Positions 28,499 to 37,232 of a stretch of DNA of 64,000 bases are shown here, piece after piece (position 1 is the first letter of the stretch; the number at the start of each line of letters is the position of its first letter). The position numbers and the translations under genes are program-made. The notes under the pieces were generated by a model that was given only the letters and a program-made list of their open reading frames with translations, searched no databases and was not told where the DNA came from. This DNA is from JBKHYG01 sp046565595 (GTDB taxonomy: Bacteria > Actinomycetota > AC-67), in the NCBI GenBank assembly GCA_046565595.1, contig JBKHYG010000100.1:44244-108243 (forward strand). The letters are read 5' to 3'.

Positions 28499-29518
28499 AT
28501 GGAACGGATCGAATGGCGGCACGCATCAGACGAGATCATCGACGAGATGACCGCGTTCTCGAACCGTTGGCGCGAAGAGTCCCGTCCAGGCGATCCCCCC
28601 CTGACCGCCGAGTACATGCGGCAGGCGGCTCGTACCATGCCGAGCAACGCGCACTCGATCTTCCACATCGTCCGCGATCCGGCCCGACAGATCATCGCGA
28701 CCGCAGAGTTCGAGTTCGAGGTCGCCGAGGAGAACCAGCATCTGGGAGACGGAGGGGTCACGGTCCTGAAGGAGCACCGCGGCCACGGAATCGGCAAGCA
28801 ACTCTTGGCCAAGTTGCTCGAGGAAGCTGATCTGGCGAAGCGTTCACGCATCATCGGATGGACGACCGAACTCGTGCCAGCTGGACAAGCTTTCGCGGAG
28901 CGCGTGGGCGCCGAGCCAGGCCTCCGGGAACACACGAACCGGCTGATGCTCTCTGAGGTCGATCGCGATCTCATCGCTGGCTGGATCGACGAGGGCCCCT
29001 CCCGCGCCCCGGGTTACTCGCTGGTCTGGAACGAAGGCCCCTATGGCGATCTGGCCGAGAGGATGGTCCCGCTCATCGAACTGATGAACACCGCGCCGCG
29101 AGAAGACCTCGACATCGAGGACTTCAAGGTGACGATGCCGGAGATGCAAGAGCGCGAAGCTCAGATGGTCGCGGTGAAGACCGAGCGCTGGTCGGTGATC
29201 GTGCGCCACGATGCCAAGGATGAGTTCGTGGGTTTCAGCGAGATCGGTTACAGCCAGATCCAGCCGCAGACCGCGTATCAGTGGGGTACCGCGGTGGACC
29301 CCAAGCACCGGGGGCACGCGCTCGGGAAGTGGATGAAGGCAGCGATGATCGACAAGATCCTGAAGCAGCGTCCAGACACGATCGACATCCGCACGGGCAA
29401 CGCGGACTCCAACGACGCGATGCTCGGTATCAACACTCAACTCGGCTTCAAGCCTTGGAGGGCGAACATCATCTGGCAGACCACGGCCGATCAGATCCGC
29501 AACTACCTAGGGACCTGA
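28499..29518 (+). CDS. Two-domain GNAT acetyltransferase, copy 1
   Basis: 339 residues with two GNAT folds. The N-terminal one has the acetyl-CoA motif KEHRGHGIGKQLLAKLLEEA (about 91-110). The C-terminal one has WGTAVDPKHRGHALGKWMKAAMID (about 260-283) followed by TGNADSNDAMLGINTQLGFKPW. The duplicated layout resembles mycothiol synthase, but no substrate can be assigned. Copy 2 follows 34 bp downstream in the same direction; both begin with ERI.W..A.D and share an RxExxPGDPPL segment. Confidence 0.85.
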   Translation: MERIEWRHASDEIIDEMTAFSNRWREESRPGDPPLTAEYMRQAARTMPSNAHSIFHIVRDPARQIIATAEFEFEVAEENQHLGDGGVTVLKEHRGHGIGKQLLAKLLEEADLAKRSRIIGWTTELVPAGQAFAERVGAEPGLREHTNRLMLSEVDRDLIAGWIDEGPSRAPGYSLVWNEGPYGDLAERMVPLIELMNTAPREDLDIEDFKVTMPEMQEREAQMVAVKTERWSVIVRHDAKDEFVGFSEIGYSQIQPQTAYQWGTAVDPKHRGHALGKWMKAAMIDKILKQRPDTIDIRTGNADSNDAMLGINTQLGFKPWRANIIWQTTADQIRNYLGT

Positions 29519-29537
29519 GCCGGTCGCCGCGTGCGCG

Positions 29538-29543
29538 TAACCT
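29538..29543 (+). promoter_or_regulatory. -10 hexamer of leaderless second GNAT gene
   Basis: TAACCT ends 9 bp before the ATG at 29553; no RBS is present. Confidence 0.4.
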
Positions 29544-29552
29544 CTCGCGCCG

Positions 29553-30590
29553 ATGCCCACCGTCGAGCGGATCGATTGGGAGGACGCGCCTGACGCCTTG
29601 ATCGTCGAGGCGACGGCCTTCCACAATCTGATGCGCGCCGAATCGCATCCTGGGGACCCGCCGTTGCTCGCCAGCCAACAGATCGCCGCTACGCGCGCCG
29701 TCCCCGAGTTCACGACCCTGGTCGGGTTCGCGATCCGCGACGGCGATCAGATCGTGGCCTTGGCCCGCTTCTGGTTCGAGGACGCAGAAGACAATCAGCA
29801 TCTGGCAGAAGCACAGATCTGGGTGTTGCCATCACATCGGAGACGCGGATACGGCACCGCCCTGCTTCGCGCCGTGGTCGCCGAGTCGGAGAGGGTCGGC
29901 CGCACCACCCTCATGGGCGACGCCAACGATCATGTGGCCTCCGGCGAGGCGTTCGCTGAGGCTATCGGCGCGACCCGCGGACTGGATGAGATCACGAACC
30001 GGCTGCTGTTGCGCTACCTCGACCGCGACCTGATCGCATCATGGCTGGCAGCCGGTCCGACGCGCGCACCCGGATACTCCCTGGTGCAGCATGACGGCCC
30101 GTACGGGGATCTTGCTCGCAAGGTCGTCCCGCTACATCGGCTGATGAACGAGGCTCCGCGAGATGATCTCGACATGGAAGATGTGACGGTCACCCTCGAA
30201 CACATCCAGGCGTGGGAGGTGTCGTTCTTCGCTCGCGGCAGCCAAAGATGGTCCTACTTCGCTCGACACGACGAGACGGATCGTTTCGTCGGCTTCACCG
30301 AGTTGAGCTGGAACCATGCGACTCCGACGACGATGTGGCAGCAGTGGACGGCGGTTCACCCCGACCATCAGGGTCACGCGTTGGGCAAATGGCTGAAGGC
30401 TGCGATGCTCGATCGCGTCCTGCGCGAAAGGCCTGATGTGATCGATATCCGAACCGCGAATGCGGATTCGAACGAACCGATGCTCGCGATCAACCAGCAG
30501 CTGGGTTTCCGCGAGTATCGAAGCCACACGACCTGGCAGGTGACCCTCGAGGATGCGCGCGCTTACCTGGCTTCACGCTCGAGCGTCTGA
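29553..30590 (+). CDS. Two-domain GNAT acetyltransferase, copy 2
   Basis: 345 residues, clearly paralogous to the previous gene along its full length: VERIDWEDAPDALIVEATAFHNL, PSHRRRGYGTALLRAVVAESE in the first GNAT domain, WTAVHPDHQGHALGKWLKAAMLD and TANADSNEPMLAINQQLGFREY in the second. The duplication is old enough that the sequences have diverged substantially. Its last 28 bp overlap the convergent acylase gene. Confidence 0.85.
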   Translation: MPTVERIDWEDAPDALIVEATAFHNLMRAESHPGDPPLLASQQIAATRAVPEFTTLVGFAIRDGDQIVALARFWFEDAEDNQHLAEAQIWVLPSHRRRGYGTALLRAVVAESERVGRTTLMGDANDHVASGEAFAEAIGATRGLDEITNRLLLRYLDRDLIASWLAAGPTRAPGYSLVQHDGPYGDLARKVVPLHRLMNEAPRDDLDMEDVTVTLEHIQAWEVSFFARGSQRWSYFARHDETDRFVGFTELSWNHATPTTMWQQWTAVHPDHQGHALGKWLKAAMLDRVLRERPDVIDIRTANADSNEPMLAINQQLGFREYRSHTTWQVTLEDARAYLASRSSV

Positions 30591-32803
30591 ACCTCTGCGC
30601 CCGAAGCCTTCAGCGCATCCATGTCAGAGAACATCGGTACGAGTTCGCACTCCACCCAGGCTTGCTGTTGGTCGTGGTGATGCTTGGAACGGGCGTCGCC
30701 GCTGACGCCGAGCGGAACCACCCACCCACCAGCTTCGCGATCGGCGAGATCGAACACATATCGCGCTACCGATGCGTGGTACACGCCCAAGCCGGGTTCT
30801 GCCGCCGAGACACACACGGTGTCTTGGTAGCCGTCCACCGCGACGGCTGGCGGGTCTAGTTCCGCGTCCGGGAACCTCGCAGACAGCGGATGGCGGATGG
30901 TCGCCACATGCTCTGCGTCGTATCGCCAGCTGGTCGGGTCGTCTCCGTGGAGCTCGCGCAGGGATGCGACCGCAGCCGTGAAGGCTGCGCGGAACAGCCG
31001 GTTCGGTGTCGAATCACCGAATATCCCGGAGGAGAGTTGGTCGCGCAAGGGTTGGGTGATCAGACGCTGGAGTGCGCTTCCCAGACGCATCTCGGGCGTA
31101 GCGGCCAACGGCTCTTCGGGGAACGGACTCTCACGCAGACTGGCCAATCCCTCGCCCTGCATCAGGCGGTCGAGCACCTGGTTGCGGAACGCGTCGGCGA
31201 CCAGAGCAGCTGCGGAGCCTCGACGCATCTCTCCGTCGAAGGTCTGGATCATGTCCCAGACCCGATGTTCGAACTCGTCCTCTGGTGGGTCGAGCCTGCG
31301 GAGCCTCTCGATCAGCGCGCGCATCGACAACGACACCGCGTCTGCGTGGATCTCGGCCATGTCTTGCGCATCGATACCGTCATCCAGAGCCTCGAGCAGC
31401 CCGATGATCCTGCGCGCCCGGTTCGGAGCTGCGTAATCCATCCCCAGGTGGTAGGGATACTCGGTCCCGACGACACGGTTGTTGGCGGTGACGATCCAAC
31501 CTTCTGGCGGATCGACGATCCGTGGAAGTTCGCTGAAGGGAACATCGTCACTCCAGGCATGGAGATCCTCCCACGCGGGGACGGGCAACCAGCCGTTGGC
31601 TCGCGGTCGGATCGGGATCCGTCCGCGATGCAGGAAGCGCAGCTGTCCCTTGCGATCTGCGATCAGCATCGCGTTGCAAGGGCTTACCCATTCGCTCATC
31701 GCCTGGTCCATCATCTCGGCGCTATCTGCTTCCAGCATCCGACCCAGGCAAGCGAGACCGCGTCGAGGCTCATCGCTTCCGGTCCAACGCATCGCGTGCG
31801 CGTCTCCGCCGCGAGCTTCACCGAACACGATGGGTCCGCGGGGCGTGCGAACGATCTCGACCTCAACGGGATCAGACTCGTGGACCTGGATGGTTTCGGT
31901 CCAGCGTTCAGGCTGCTGCCACGCGTGACCATCCCAGTACCGCCCGTCAGCATCGAACCGTTCTATGTAGAGATCCTGGTCGTCAGCCATGGCGTGGGTG
32001 ATGCACCAGGCGACCTCGCCGTTGTGACCGAAGTGGGGGAAACCAGGAACCCCAGGAACGCCGAAGCCGATGACATCGAACGAATCGCAGGCCAGTTGCA
32101 TCTGGTGGTAGACGCTCGGAGACTCGAGCAGCCGATGCGGGTCTCCGGCCAGGATCGGCGATCCGGTGGCGGTCCACTCGCCGGTGACGCCCCAGGAGTT
32201 GCTGCCATCGCTCGGCATGTCGTCGTCGATCCAACGCTCGGCCCACTCGACCTCTGGTAGTTCGGCATGCCAGCGTTCGGTAGCGCCGGGTGGGACTATC
32301 AGCACCTCGTCTCGGCCGTCTGCCGTCGCGAGCCGTGTCATCGCTTCGACTCCAACCGCTTTCAGCAGGCGAGCACGCCACAGTTTCATGGCCTTGGAGC
32401 CCATGAACACATGGCGGATCTTCCAGCTGGCCAGGCAGTCGACCGCGGTCCATGGCTGCGGTTCGAGTCCAAGCAACTCGAACTCGATCGAGTCTGCGGT
32501 CCGCAGTCCCGCTGTCACACCGGCGGCGTAGGAGTCGAAGATCGCACGCTCGTCAGGTTCCAGAAGAGCCAGATCCGCTTCGGCTGCTGCTCTGATGCCG
32601 ACCCGTCTTGCGAACATGTCCTGCTTGATGAAGCGCGGGCCGATCAGTTCGGACGCTCGGCCGTCCACCTTGTACCGGTCGAAGACCATCTGCCATGCCC
32701 GATCGGTGGCATGCACGAAACCTTGTGCATAGAACGCATCGAGCCTGTCGTCAGCACGCGCATGCGCGATGCCGTAAGCGTCGCGGATGATCTCGATGCT
32801 CAA
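30563..32803 (-). CDS. Penicillin acylase family Ntn hydrolase
   Basis: Family S45 amidase made as a self-cleaving precursor. 746 residues from a TTG that overlaps the DUF192 stop (TTGA). The N-terminal IEIIRDAYGIAHARADDRLDAFYAQGFVHATDR is typical of the alpha subunit. The processing site and N-terminal nucleophile are in SDGSNSW (Gly200/Ser201), followed by GSPILAGDPHRLL. VTANNRVVGTEYPYHLGMDYA and a beta-subunit end complete it. No signal peptide is visible, so it is probably cytoplasmic; relatives act on acyl-homoserine lactones, aculeacin or beta-lactams, and the substrate here is unknown. Confidence 0.9.
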   Translation of the reverse strand: MSIEIIRDAYGIAHARADDRLDAFYAQGFVHATDRAWQMVFDRYKVDGRASELIGPRFIKQDMFARRVGIRAAAEADLALLEPDERAIFDSYAAGVTAGLRTADSIEFELLGLEPQPWTAVDCLASWKIRHVFMGSKAMKLWRARLLKAVGVEAMTRLATADGRDEVLIVPPGATERWHAELPEVEWAERWIDDDMPSDGSNSWGVTGEWTATGSPILAGDPHRLLESPSVYHQMQLACDSFDVIGFGVPGVPGFPHFGHNGEVAWCITHAMADDQDLYIERFDADGRYWDGHAWQQPERWTETIQVHESDPVEVEIVRTPRGPIVFGEARGGDAHAMRWTGSDEPRRGLACLGRMLEADSAEMMDQAMSEWVSPCNAMLIADRKGQLRFLHRGRIPIRPRANGWLPVPAWEDLHAWSDDVPFSELPRIVDPPEGWIVTANNRVVGTEYPYHLGMDYAAPNRARRIIGLLEALDDGIDAQDMAEIHADAVSLSMRALIERLRRLDPPEDEFEHRVWDMIQTFDGEMRRGSAAALVADAFRNQVLDRLMQGEGLASLRESPFPEEPLAATPEMRLGSALQRLITQPLRDQLSSGIFGDSTPNRLFRAAFTAAVASLRELHGDDPTSWRYDAEHVATIRHPLSARFPDAELDPPAVAVDGYQDTVCVSAAEPGLGVYHASVARYVFDLADREAGGWVVPLGVSGDARSKHHHDQQQAWVECELVPMFSDMDALKASGAEVQTLEREAR

Positions 32804-33234
32804 CCCAGCACCTCGCTGCTGACCGGATCGCCGACCTCGATCCCGTGCCTCTCTGCCCATCCGGCATTGACCTCCAATGCAGCGTCGGCGGGCTCGGTCG
32901 GGTAGCGAGGACACGGGTCAGCTTCGCAAGGCTCCATCGTCACGATGGATACGACCTCTCGGCCGCGGATCGCGATCAGGTCTAGAGGGATGAGGGTGTC
33001 TTTCATCCAGAAACGGCGAGGCTGGATGTCGTTCCAGACGAACAGCATCCCAGAACTGTCTTGCAGCTCGGTCCTGCCCATCAGACCCCGGGCTTGTTCC
33101 TCGGGGTCGTCGGCGATATCGACCCTGACGGTGATGTCTCCTTGGTCGCCGGTGAGCGTGATCGTCTCGCCCTCGGTCTTGCCTGACCAGCAGGCCACCA
33201 GGAGGACGAGCAGCAGGACCAGACCTCTGCGCAT
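32800..33234 (-). CDS. DUF192 lipoprotein
   Basis: 144 residues. A lipoprotein signal (RRGLVLLLVLLVAC, lipidated Cys15) is followed by the DUF192 fold: RVDIADDPEEQARGLMGRTELQDSSGMLFVW, RRFWMKDTLIPLDLIAI and AALEVNAGWAERHGIEVGD. The ATG at 33232-33234 was chosen because the lipobox follows it directly and TACCCT lies 6 bp upstream; the longer frame runs into the divergent gene. Function of DUF192 is unknown. Confidence 0.88.
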   Translation of the reverse strand: MRRGLVLLLVLLVACWSGKTEGETITLTGDQGDITVRVDIADDPEEQARGLMGRTELQDSSGMLFVWNDIQPRRFWMKDTLIPLDLIAIRGREVVSIVTMEPCEADPCPRYPTEPADAALEVNAGWAERHGIEVGDPVSSEVLG

Positions 33235-33240
33235 ACCCGC

Positions 33241-33246
33241 AGGGTA
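33241..33246 (-). promoter_or_regulatory. -10 hexamer of leaderless DUF192 gene
   Basis: TACCCT on the minus strand ends 6 bp before the ATG at 33234. It stands back-to-back with TAGCCT at 33261 for the divergent gene. Confidence 0.45.
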
Positions 33247-33260
33247 GACCACTCGGGCGC

Positions 33261-33266
33261 TAGCCT
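33261..33266 (+). promoter_or_regulatory. -10 hexamer of leaderless ACT-domain gene
   Basis: TAGCCT ends exactly 7 bp before the ATG at 33274. Confidence 0.5.
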
Positions 33267-33273
33267 CGCGCCC

Positions 33274-33795
33274 ATGCATGTGAGTGTCACCGCCATCGGC
33301 GCGGACCGGCCGGGGATCGTCGCGGCAGTCACGAAGGTCTTGTTCGAGCATGCCTGCAACCTCGAGGATTCGCGCATGGCGATCCTGGGCGGGCATTTCG
33401 CGATGATGCTGGTGGTCGATCCCGCCGGAACCGATGCAGCGGCCCTAGAGGCAGCCCTGGCCGAGGTCGCAGACGACTATGGACTGACGGTGGCTGTCCG
33501 TCCGATCGCCGACCTGGATGCTCACTCTGGCCAAGGTGAGCCGCATGTCCTGAGCGTCTATGGCGCGGACCGGCCCGGCATCGTCTACGAGGTCAGTCAG
33601 GCGCTCGCGGACGCGAAGGTCAACATCGTCGATCTGCGCACCCATGTGACCTCTAGCGACCCGCCCGTTTACATCATGCTGATGGATCTAGAGGTGCCGG
33701 GGGATCCCGTCGCTCTGGAACAGAGGTTGAAGGAACTCGCCGCGGATAGAGGCATCGATGTGACTCTGCGCTCCGCCGACGCCGACACGCTGTAG
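33274..33795 (+). CDS. Tandem ACT-domain protein, GcvR-like
   Basis: 173 residues of two ACT domains, each opening with the ligand-binding GADRPGIV motif (about 9-16 and 97-104): HVSVTAIGADRPGIVAAVTKVLFEHACNLEDS and HVLSVYGADRPGIVYEVSQALADAKVNIVDL. This matches the GcvR/YlxR-neighbour group of amino-acid-sensing proteins (glycine cleavage regulator in E. coli). No glycine-cleavage gene is present here. Followed 5 bp later by def, so co-transcribed. Confidence 0.88.
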   Translation: MHVSVTAIGADRPGIVAAVTKVLFEHACNLEDSRMAILGGHFAMMLVVDPAGTDAAALEAALAEVADDYGLTVAVRPIADLDAHSGQGEPHVLSVYGADRPGIVYEVSQALADAKVNIVDLRTHVTSSDPPVYIMLMDLEVPGDPVALEQRLKELAADRGIDVTLRSADADTL

Positions 33796-33800
33796 CAGCG

Positions 33801-34298
33801 ATGCCAGAACGCGAGGTGGTCCGCTATCCGGCGTCTGTATTGAAGACGCCCACACAGCCGCTCGAGCCTGGACCCGAAGCCGAGGCACTAGCCAAGGATC
33901 TGGTCGACACGATGCACGCCTCGGCGCATTCGGTCGGGATCGCGGCGACCCAGATCGGGGTCGCAAAGAGCATGTTCGTCCTGGACATCACCGGACACAA
34001 GAAGGCCAACAGCCAGCATGGCCTTATCGTGATGATGAACCCGATGATCCTGTCACGCGACGACAGTGATGTCGGCCGCGAAGGGTGCATGAGCGTCCCC
34101 GACTTCACCGGAGATGTTCGAAGGGCATCCAGGATCGTCGTCAAGGGCCAGAGGCCCGACGGCGAGACCTTCATCGTCGAGGCGGACGCCTTCGAAGCTC
34201 GCGCGCTGCAACACGAGATCGACCACCTTTCAGGCCTGCTCTTCCTGGATCGGGTCGAGAGTTCGAACGCGTTGTTCCAACGCAAGCGCTATCGCTGA
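33801..34298 (+). CDS. def: Peptide deformylase
   Basis: Removes the formyl group from nascent N-terminal methionine. 165 residues with all three motifs: SVGIAATQIG (44-53), EGCMS (94-98, metal ligand Cys96, with Met for the common Leu), and QHEIDH (137-142, metal ligands His138 and His142, catalytic Glu139). Confidence 0.95.
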   Translation: MPEREVVRYPASVLKTPTQPLEPGPEAEALAKDLVDTMHASAHSVGIAATQIGVAKSMFVLDITGHKKANSQHGLIVMMNPMILSRDDSDVGREGCMSVPDFTGDVRRASRIVVKGQRPDGETFIVEADAFEARALQHEIDHLSGLLFLDRVESSNALFQRKRYR

Positions 34299-34395
34299 CC
34301 CACAGCCTCGACCCCCAAAGCCGCCATGGCGCTGGTGGGTGATGCACGAGCACACAGGCGCGGCGCCGCAGCCCTAGGGGCCTGCCGAACCTCTC

Positions 34396-34401
34396 TATAA
34401 T
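34396..34401 (+). promoter_or_regulatory. -10 hexamer upstream of etfD
   Basis: A perfect TATAAT 50 bp before the ATG at 34452. No TTGACA-like -35 was seen. The leader contains CCGCGG-GAGGA-CCGCGG, a small hairpin, then GGGGGGAAG as RBS. Confidence 0.55.
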
Positions 34402-34451
34402 CGCGCGCACCGCGGGAGGACCGCGGACCGCAGCGATGGGGGGAAGTTTCG

Positions 34452-36560
34452 ATGCCCGACGGGCTAAGGATCTCGATCGGACTGGCCATCATGTTGTTCG
34501 CGCTCGGCGTCGCGTCGATCCGCGTCCGCTTCCTGATGGACCTGCTCTTCCGCGCCAAGCCCGAGCCGGGCCGTATCCGCAACATCCCGCGTCGCCTTGG
34601 CACCGAACTGGTCGAGGTCATGGGCCAGAAGAAACTGCTCCAGTGGACCGTGCCCGGGCTCATGCATGCCTTCACATACTGGGGGTTCCTGGTCATCCAG
34701 GTCACGCTGATCGAATCCATCGGCGAGGTCTTCGATCACGATTTCGAGATCCCCTTGATCCCTCAGTGGCTCGCCAACTCGATCGGCGCCGTCGAAGACC
34801 TGTTCTTCGCACTCGTGACGCTCTCGTTGATCGGCTTCTTCATCCTGCGCATCAAGGAATCTCCCAAACGCAAGGGCAAGAAGAGCCGCTTCTATGGCAG
34901 CCATCTGGGTGCTGCGTACATCGTGCTGCTCATGATCTTCAATGTCGTCTGGACCGTCGCGGTTGCCCGAGGTGCGCGCGCAGCGCTGGGTACCTTCCCC
35001 TACGAGTGGTCACCGCTGTCCGAAGGCATCGGCAAGATCATGACGAACCTGGGCTGGAGCGAGACCACGATCGATTGGGTCGGTTCGACAGCACTGCTGC
35101 TGCACCTCGCGATCGTGTTCGGCTTCCTGATCCTGGTGCTGAACTCGAAGCACATGCACATCTTCACCTCTCCGCTGAATGTCCTGTTCGGTCGTCACCC
35201 GCGCGCACTCGGCGCGTTGCGGCCGATGGAGATCGACATGGACAACCTCACCGAGGACACGGTCTTCGGTGTCGGGCAGGCGGAAGATTTCACCTGGAAA
35301 CAGGTCTTGGACATGTACACCTGCACCGAGTGTGGACGCTGTCAGAGCGTGTGTCCGGCCTGGAACACCGACAAGCCTCTGAACCCGAAGTTCATCATCA
35401 CCAACTCTCGCGACCATGTCTTCGAGAAGGCTCCGTACATGTTGGGCAAGGTCTGGGAGATGGATCCCAACGATCCTGATAACCCGGCGAACAAAGCTCT
35501 GATCGGTGATGTTCATGACGCCGAAGCCATCTGGGCGTGCACGACCTGCGGAGCCTGCGTCTGGGAGTGCCCGGTGGATATCGAGCATGTCGACCACATC
35601 GTGGACATGCGTCGCAACCTGGTGATGATGGAATCGGCCTTCCCTCAGGAAGCCGGCCTGATGCTGCGCAACCTCGAGAACTCGGGCAACCCGTGGGGCG
35701 CGTCGAACTCGCAGCGCACCGACTGGATGAAGGGTCTCGAGGATCACATCCCGATCGTCAACGGTCGTATCCCCGCAGACGCCGAGTACCTGTATTGGGT
35801 TGGTTGCGCTGGTTCGTTCGATGATCGTGGACAGAAGTCCGTGCGCGCGTTCGCCGAACTGATGCTCGCAGCAAAGGTTCCGTTCGCCGTCCTGGGACCG
35901 CAGGAGAACTGCTCTGGCGACCCGGCCCGACGGATCGGCAACGAGTACCTGTTCCAAGAGATGGCCAAGCAGAACATCGCGATGCTGAAGGAGAAGGGCG
36001 TCCGAAAGATCGTCGCCAGCTGTCCGCACTGCTTCAACACGATCGCTCGTGAGTACCCGCAGCTGGATGGGACCTTCGAGGTCATCCACCATTCCGAACT
36101 GCTCGACAAGCTGGTCGCGGACGGTCGGCTCCGTCTGACGACCGAGATAGACAAGAAGGTCACCTACCACGATCCCTGCTACCTGGCGCGCCACAACGAT
36201 GTGCTCGAAGAGCCACGGCGCTCGATCGCGCAGATCCCTCTGATCCAGACCGAAGAGCCCGGCCGCTGCAAGCGGGGCACCTTCTGCTGCGGCGCCGGCG
36301 GTGCTCGCATGTGGATGGAAGAGGACACGGGCAAGCGCGTCAATGTGGAACGCACCGAAGAGTTGCTCAGCACGCAGGCAGATGTGATGGCGACCGGATG
36401 TCCCTACTGCGTGATCATGCTGGACGATGCGGCCAAGGCCCTGGATGGCGAGGGCAAGGGACGACCCGATGTGGCGGTGCTGGATGTGGCGCAACTGCTT
36501 CGTCAGAGCGTCGATCCCGAACAGTTGACCTTCCTGCGCGCGAAGCAGCCGTCCCCGTAG
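34452..36560 (+). CDS. etfD: Membrane Fe-S oxidoreductase, EtfD/Rv0338c-like
   Basis: Passes electrons from electron-transfer flavoprotein to menaquinone in beta-oxidation, if it acts like its mycobacterial relative. 702 residues: an N-terminal NarI-like membrane domain of about five helices (1-230), two [4Fe-4S] motifs CTECGRCQSVCP (291-302) and CTTCGACVWECP (363-374). Two CCG domains follow, with CSGDPARRIGNEYLFQ, ASCPHCFNTIAREYP, HDPCYLARHN, CCGAGGARMWME and GCPYC. No etfA or etfB is adjacent. The domain assignment is firm; the ETF role is by homology. Confidence 0.85.
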   Translation: MPDGLRISIGLAIMLFALGVASIRVRFLMDLLFRAKPEPGRIRNIPRRLGTELVEVMGQKKLLQWTVPGLMHAFTYWGFLVIQVTLIESIGEVFDHDFEIPLIPQWLANSIGAVEDLFFALVTLSLIGFFILRIKESPKRKGKKSRFYGSHLGAAYIVLLMIFNVVWTVAVARGARAALGTFPYEWSPLSEGIGKIMTNLGWSETTIDWVGSTALLLHLAIVFGFLILVLNSKHMHIFTSPLNVLFGRHPRALGALRPMEIDMDNLTEDTVFGVGQAEDFTWKQVLDMYTCTECGRCQSVCPAWNTDKPLNPKFIITNSRDHVFEKAPYMLGKVWEMDPNDPDNPANKALIGDVHDAEAIWACTTCGACVWECPVDIEHVDHIVDMRRNLVMMESAFPQEAGLMLRNLENSGNPWGASNSQRTDWMKGLEDHIPIVNGRIPADAEYLYWVGCAGSFDDRGQKSVRAFAELMLAAKVPFAVLGPQENCSGDPARRIGNEYLFQEMAKQNIAMLKEKGVRKIVASCPHCFNTIAREYPQLDGTFEVIHHSELLDKLVADGRLRLTTEIDKKVTYHDPCYLARHNDVLEEPRRSIAQIPLIQTEEPGRCKRGTFCCGAGGARMWMEEDTGKRVNVERTEELLSTQADVMATGCPYCVIMLDDAAKALDGEGKGRPDVAVLDVAQLLRQSVDPEQLTFLRAKQPSP

Positions 36561-36564
36561 AGGC

Positions 36565-37140
36565 TCAGGCGGGGAGCGCCTGCGCCTCGATCTCGATCAG
36601 GATCTTCTTGCTGACCAACACGCCACCGGCCTCAAGGACCTGGTTCCAGGTTAGACCCCAGTCCTCGCGGTCGATCTCGGCAGATGCCGTCGCCAGGAGC
36701 CGCGTGTTCCCCCACGGATCGACCGTCTCGCCCAGGAGATCAAGCGCGAGCGTTACCGGCCTGGTCACGCCAACGATGCTTAGCTCACCCTCTACAGCCC
36801 AAGAGTCACCGCCGGCATGTCTAACTCCCGTGCTCACGAACTCTAGGTAAGGGTGGTTCTCGACATCGAGGAAGTCGGGGCTCTTCAGATGGGCATCCCG
36901 GTCAGCATTCTTCGTGTCGATGGATGCGGCCTCGATCTTGACCTTGAGCGTGGACTCTTCGATCCGTTCGGCGACATGGAGGTCAACCTCGTAGGAATCG
37001 AAGGATCCACGAACCTTGGTGACCATCAGATGCCTCGCGGTGAAGCCGATGGTCGTGTGCGATGGGTCTAGTGAGTACGCGCCGGCGACGGGGACCTTCA
37101 GGCCATCCAGGTCCCGGATGAGGGTAGTGATCGTTCCCAT
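36565..37140 (-). CDS. YceI-family lipid-binding protein
   Basis: 191 residues from the ATG at 37138-37140 (GGAGGAC upstream fits this better than the earlier in-frame ATG at 37152). YceI beta-barrel motifs: AGAYSLDPSHTTIGFTARHLMVTKVRGSFDSYE, SPDFLDVENHPYLEF and GELSIVGVTRPVTL. These proteins bind isoprenoid or polar lipids. It has no signal peptide, so it is cytoplasmic. Divergent from marR, with which it shares repeated operators. Confidence 0.92.
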   Translation of the reverse strand: MGTITTLIRDLDGLKVPVAGAYSLDPSHTTIGFTARHLMVTKVRGSFDSYEVDLHVAERIEESTLKVKIEAASIDTKNADRDAHLKSPDFLDVENHPYLEFVSTGVRHAGGDSWAVEGELSIVGVTRPVTLALDLLGETVDPWGNTRLLATASAEIDREDWGLTWNQVLEAGGVLVSKKILIEIEAQALPA

Positions 37141-37155
37141 AGTGTCCTCCATTTT

Positions 37156-37169
37156 GTTCTACCTTGAAC
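37156..37169. promoter_or_regulatory. Operator copy 1 between yceI and marR
   Basis: GTTCTACCTTGAAC, a near-palindrome (TTCTA-CC-TTGAA, one mismatch), placed in the yceI 5' region. It repeats at 37195-37208, centres 39 bp apart, and is the likely binding site of the divergently encoded MarR protein. Confidence 0.6.
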
Positions 37170-37194
37170 TATCTAATCCTGACCGTACCAGATG

Positions 37195-37208
37195 ATTCAA
37201 CCTTGAAC
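37195..37208. promoter_or_regulatory. Operator copy 2 between yceI and marR
   Basis: ATTCAACCTTGAAC, with a perfect palindromic core TTCAA-CC-TTGAA. It lies just upstream of the marR -10, so binding there would repress marR itself. Confidence 0.62.
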
Positions 37209-37220
37209 AACCCGTGGGGG

Positions 37221-37226
37221 TAGGAT
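37221..37226 (+). promoter_or_regulatory. -10 hexamer of leaderless marR
   Basis: TAGGAT ends 6 bp before the GTG at 37233; no RBS. Confidence 0.45.
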
Positions 37227-37232
37227 ATTCCC

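Noticed and set aside
30890..32260. Long plus-strand frame opposite the acylase gene
   Set aside because: Antisense shadow in a GC-rich gene; the minus strand carries the Ntn nucleophile and conserved S45 segments.
35010..36494. Long antisense frame (494 codons) opposite etfD
   Set aside because: Mirrors the etfD codon structure, has no family match, and etfD has clear Fe-S motifs on the other strand.
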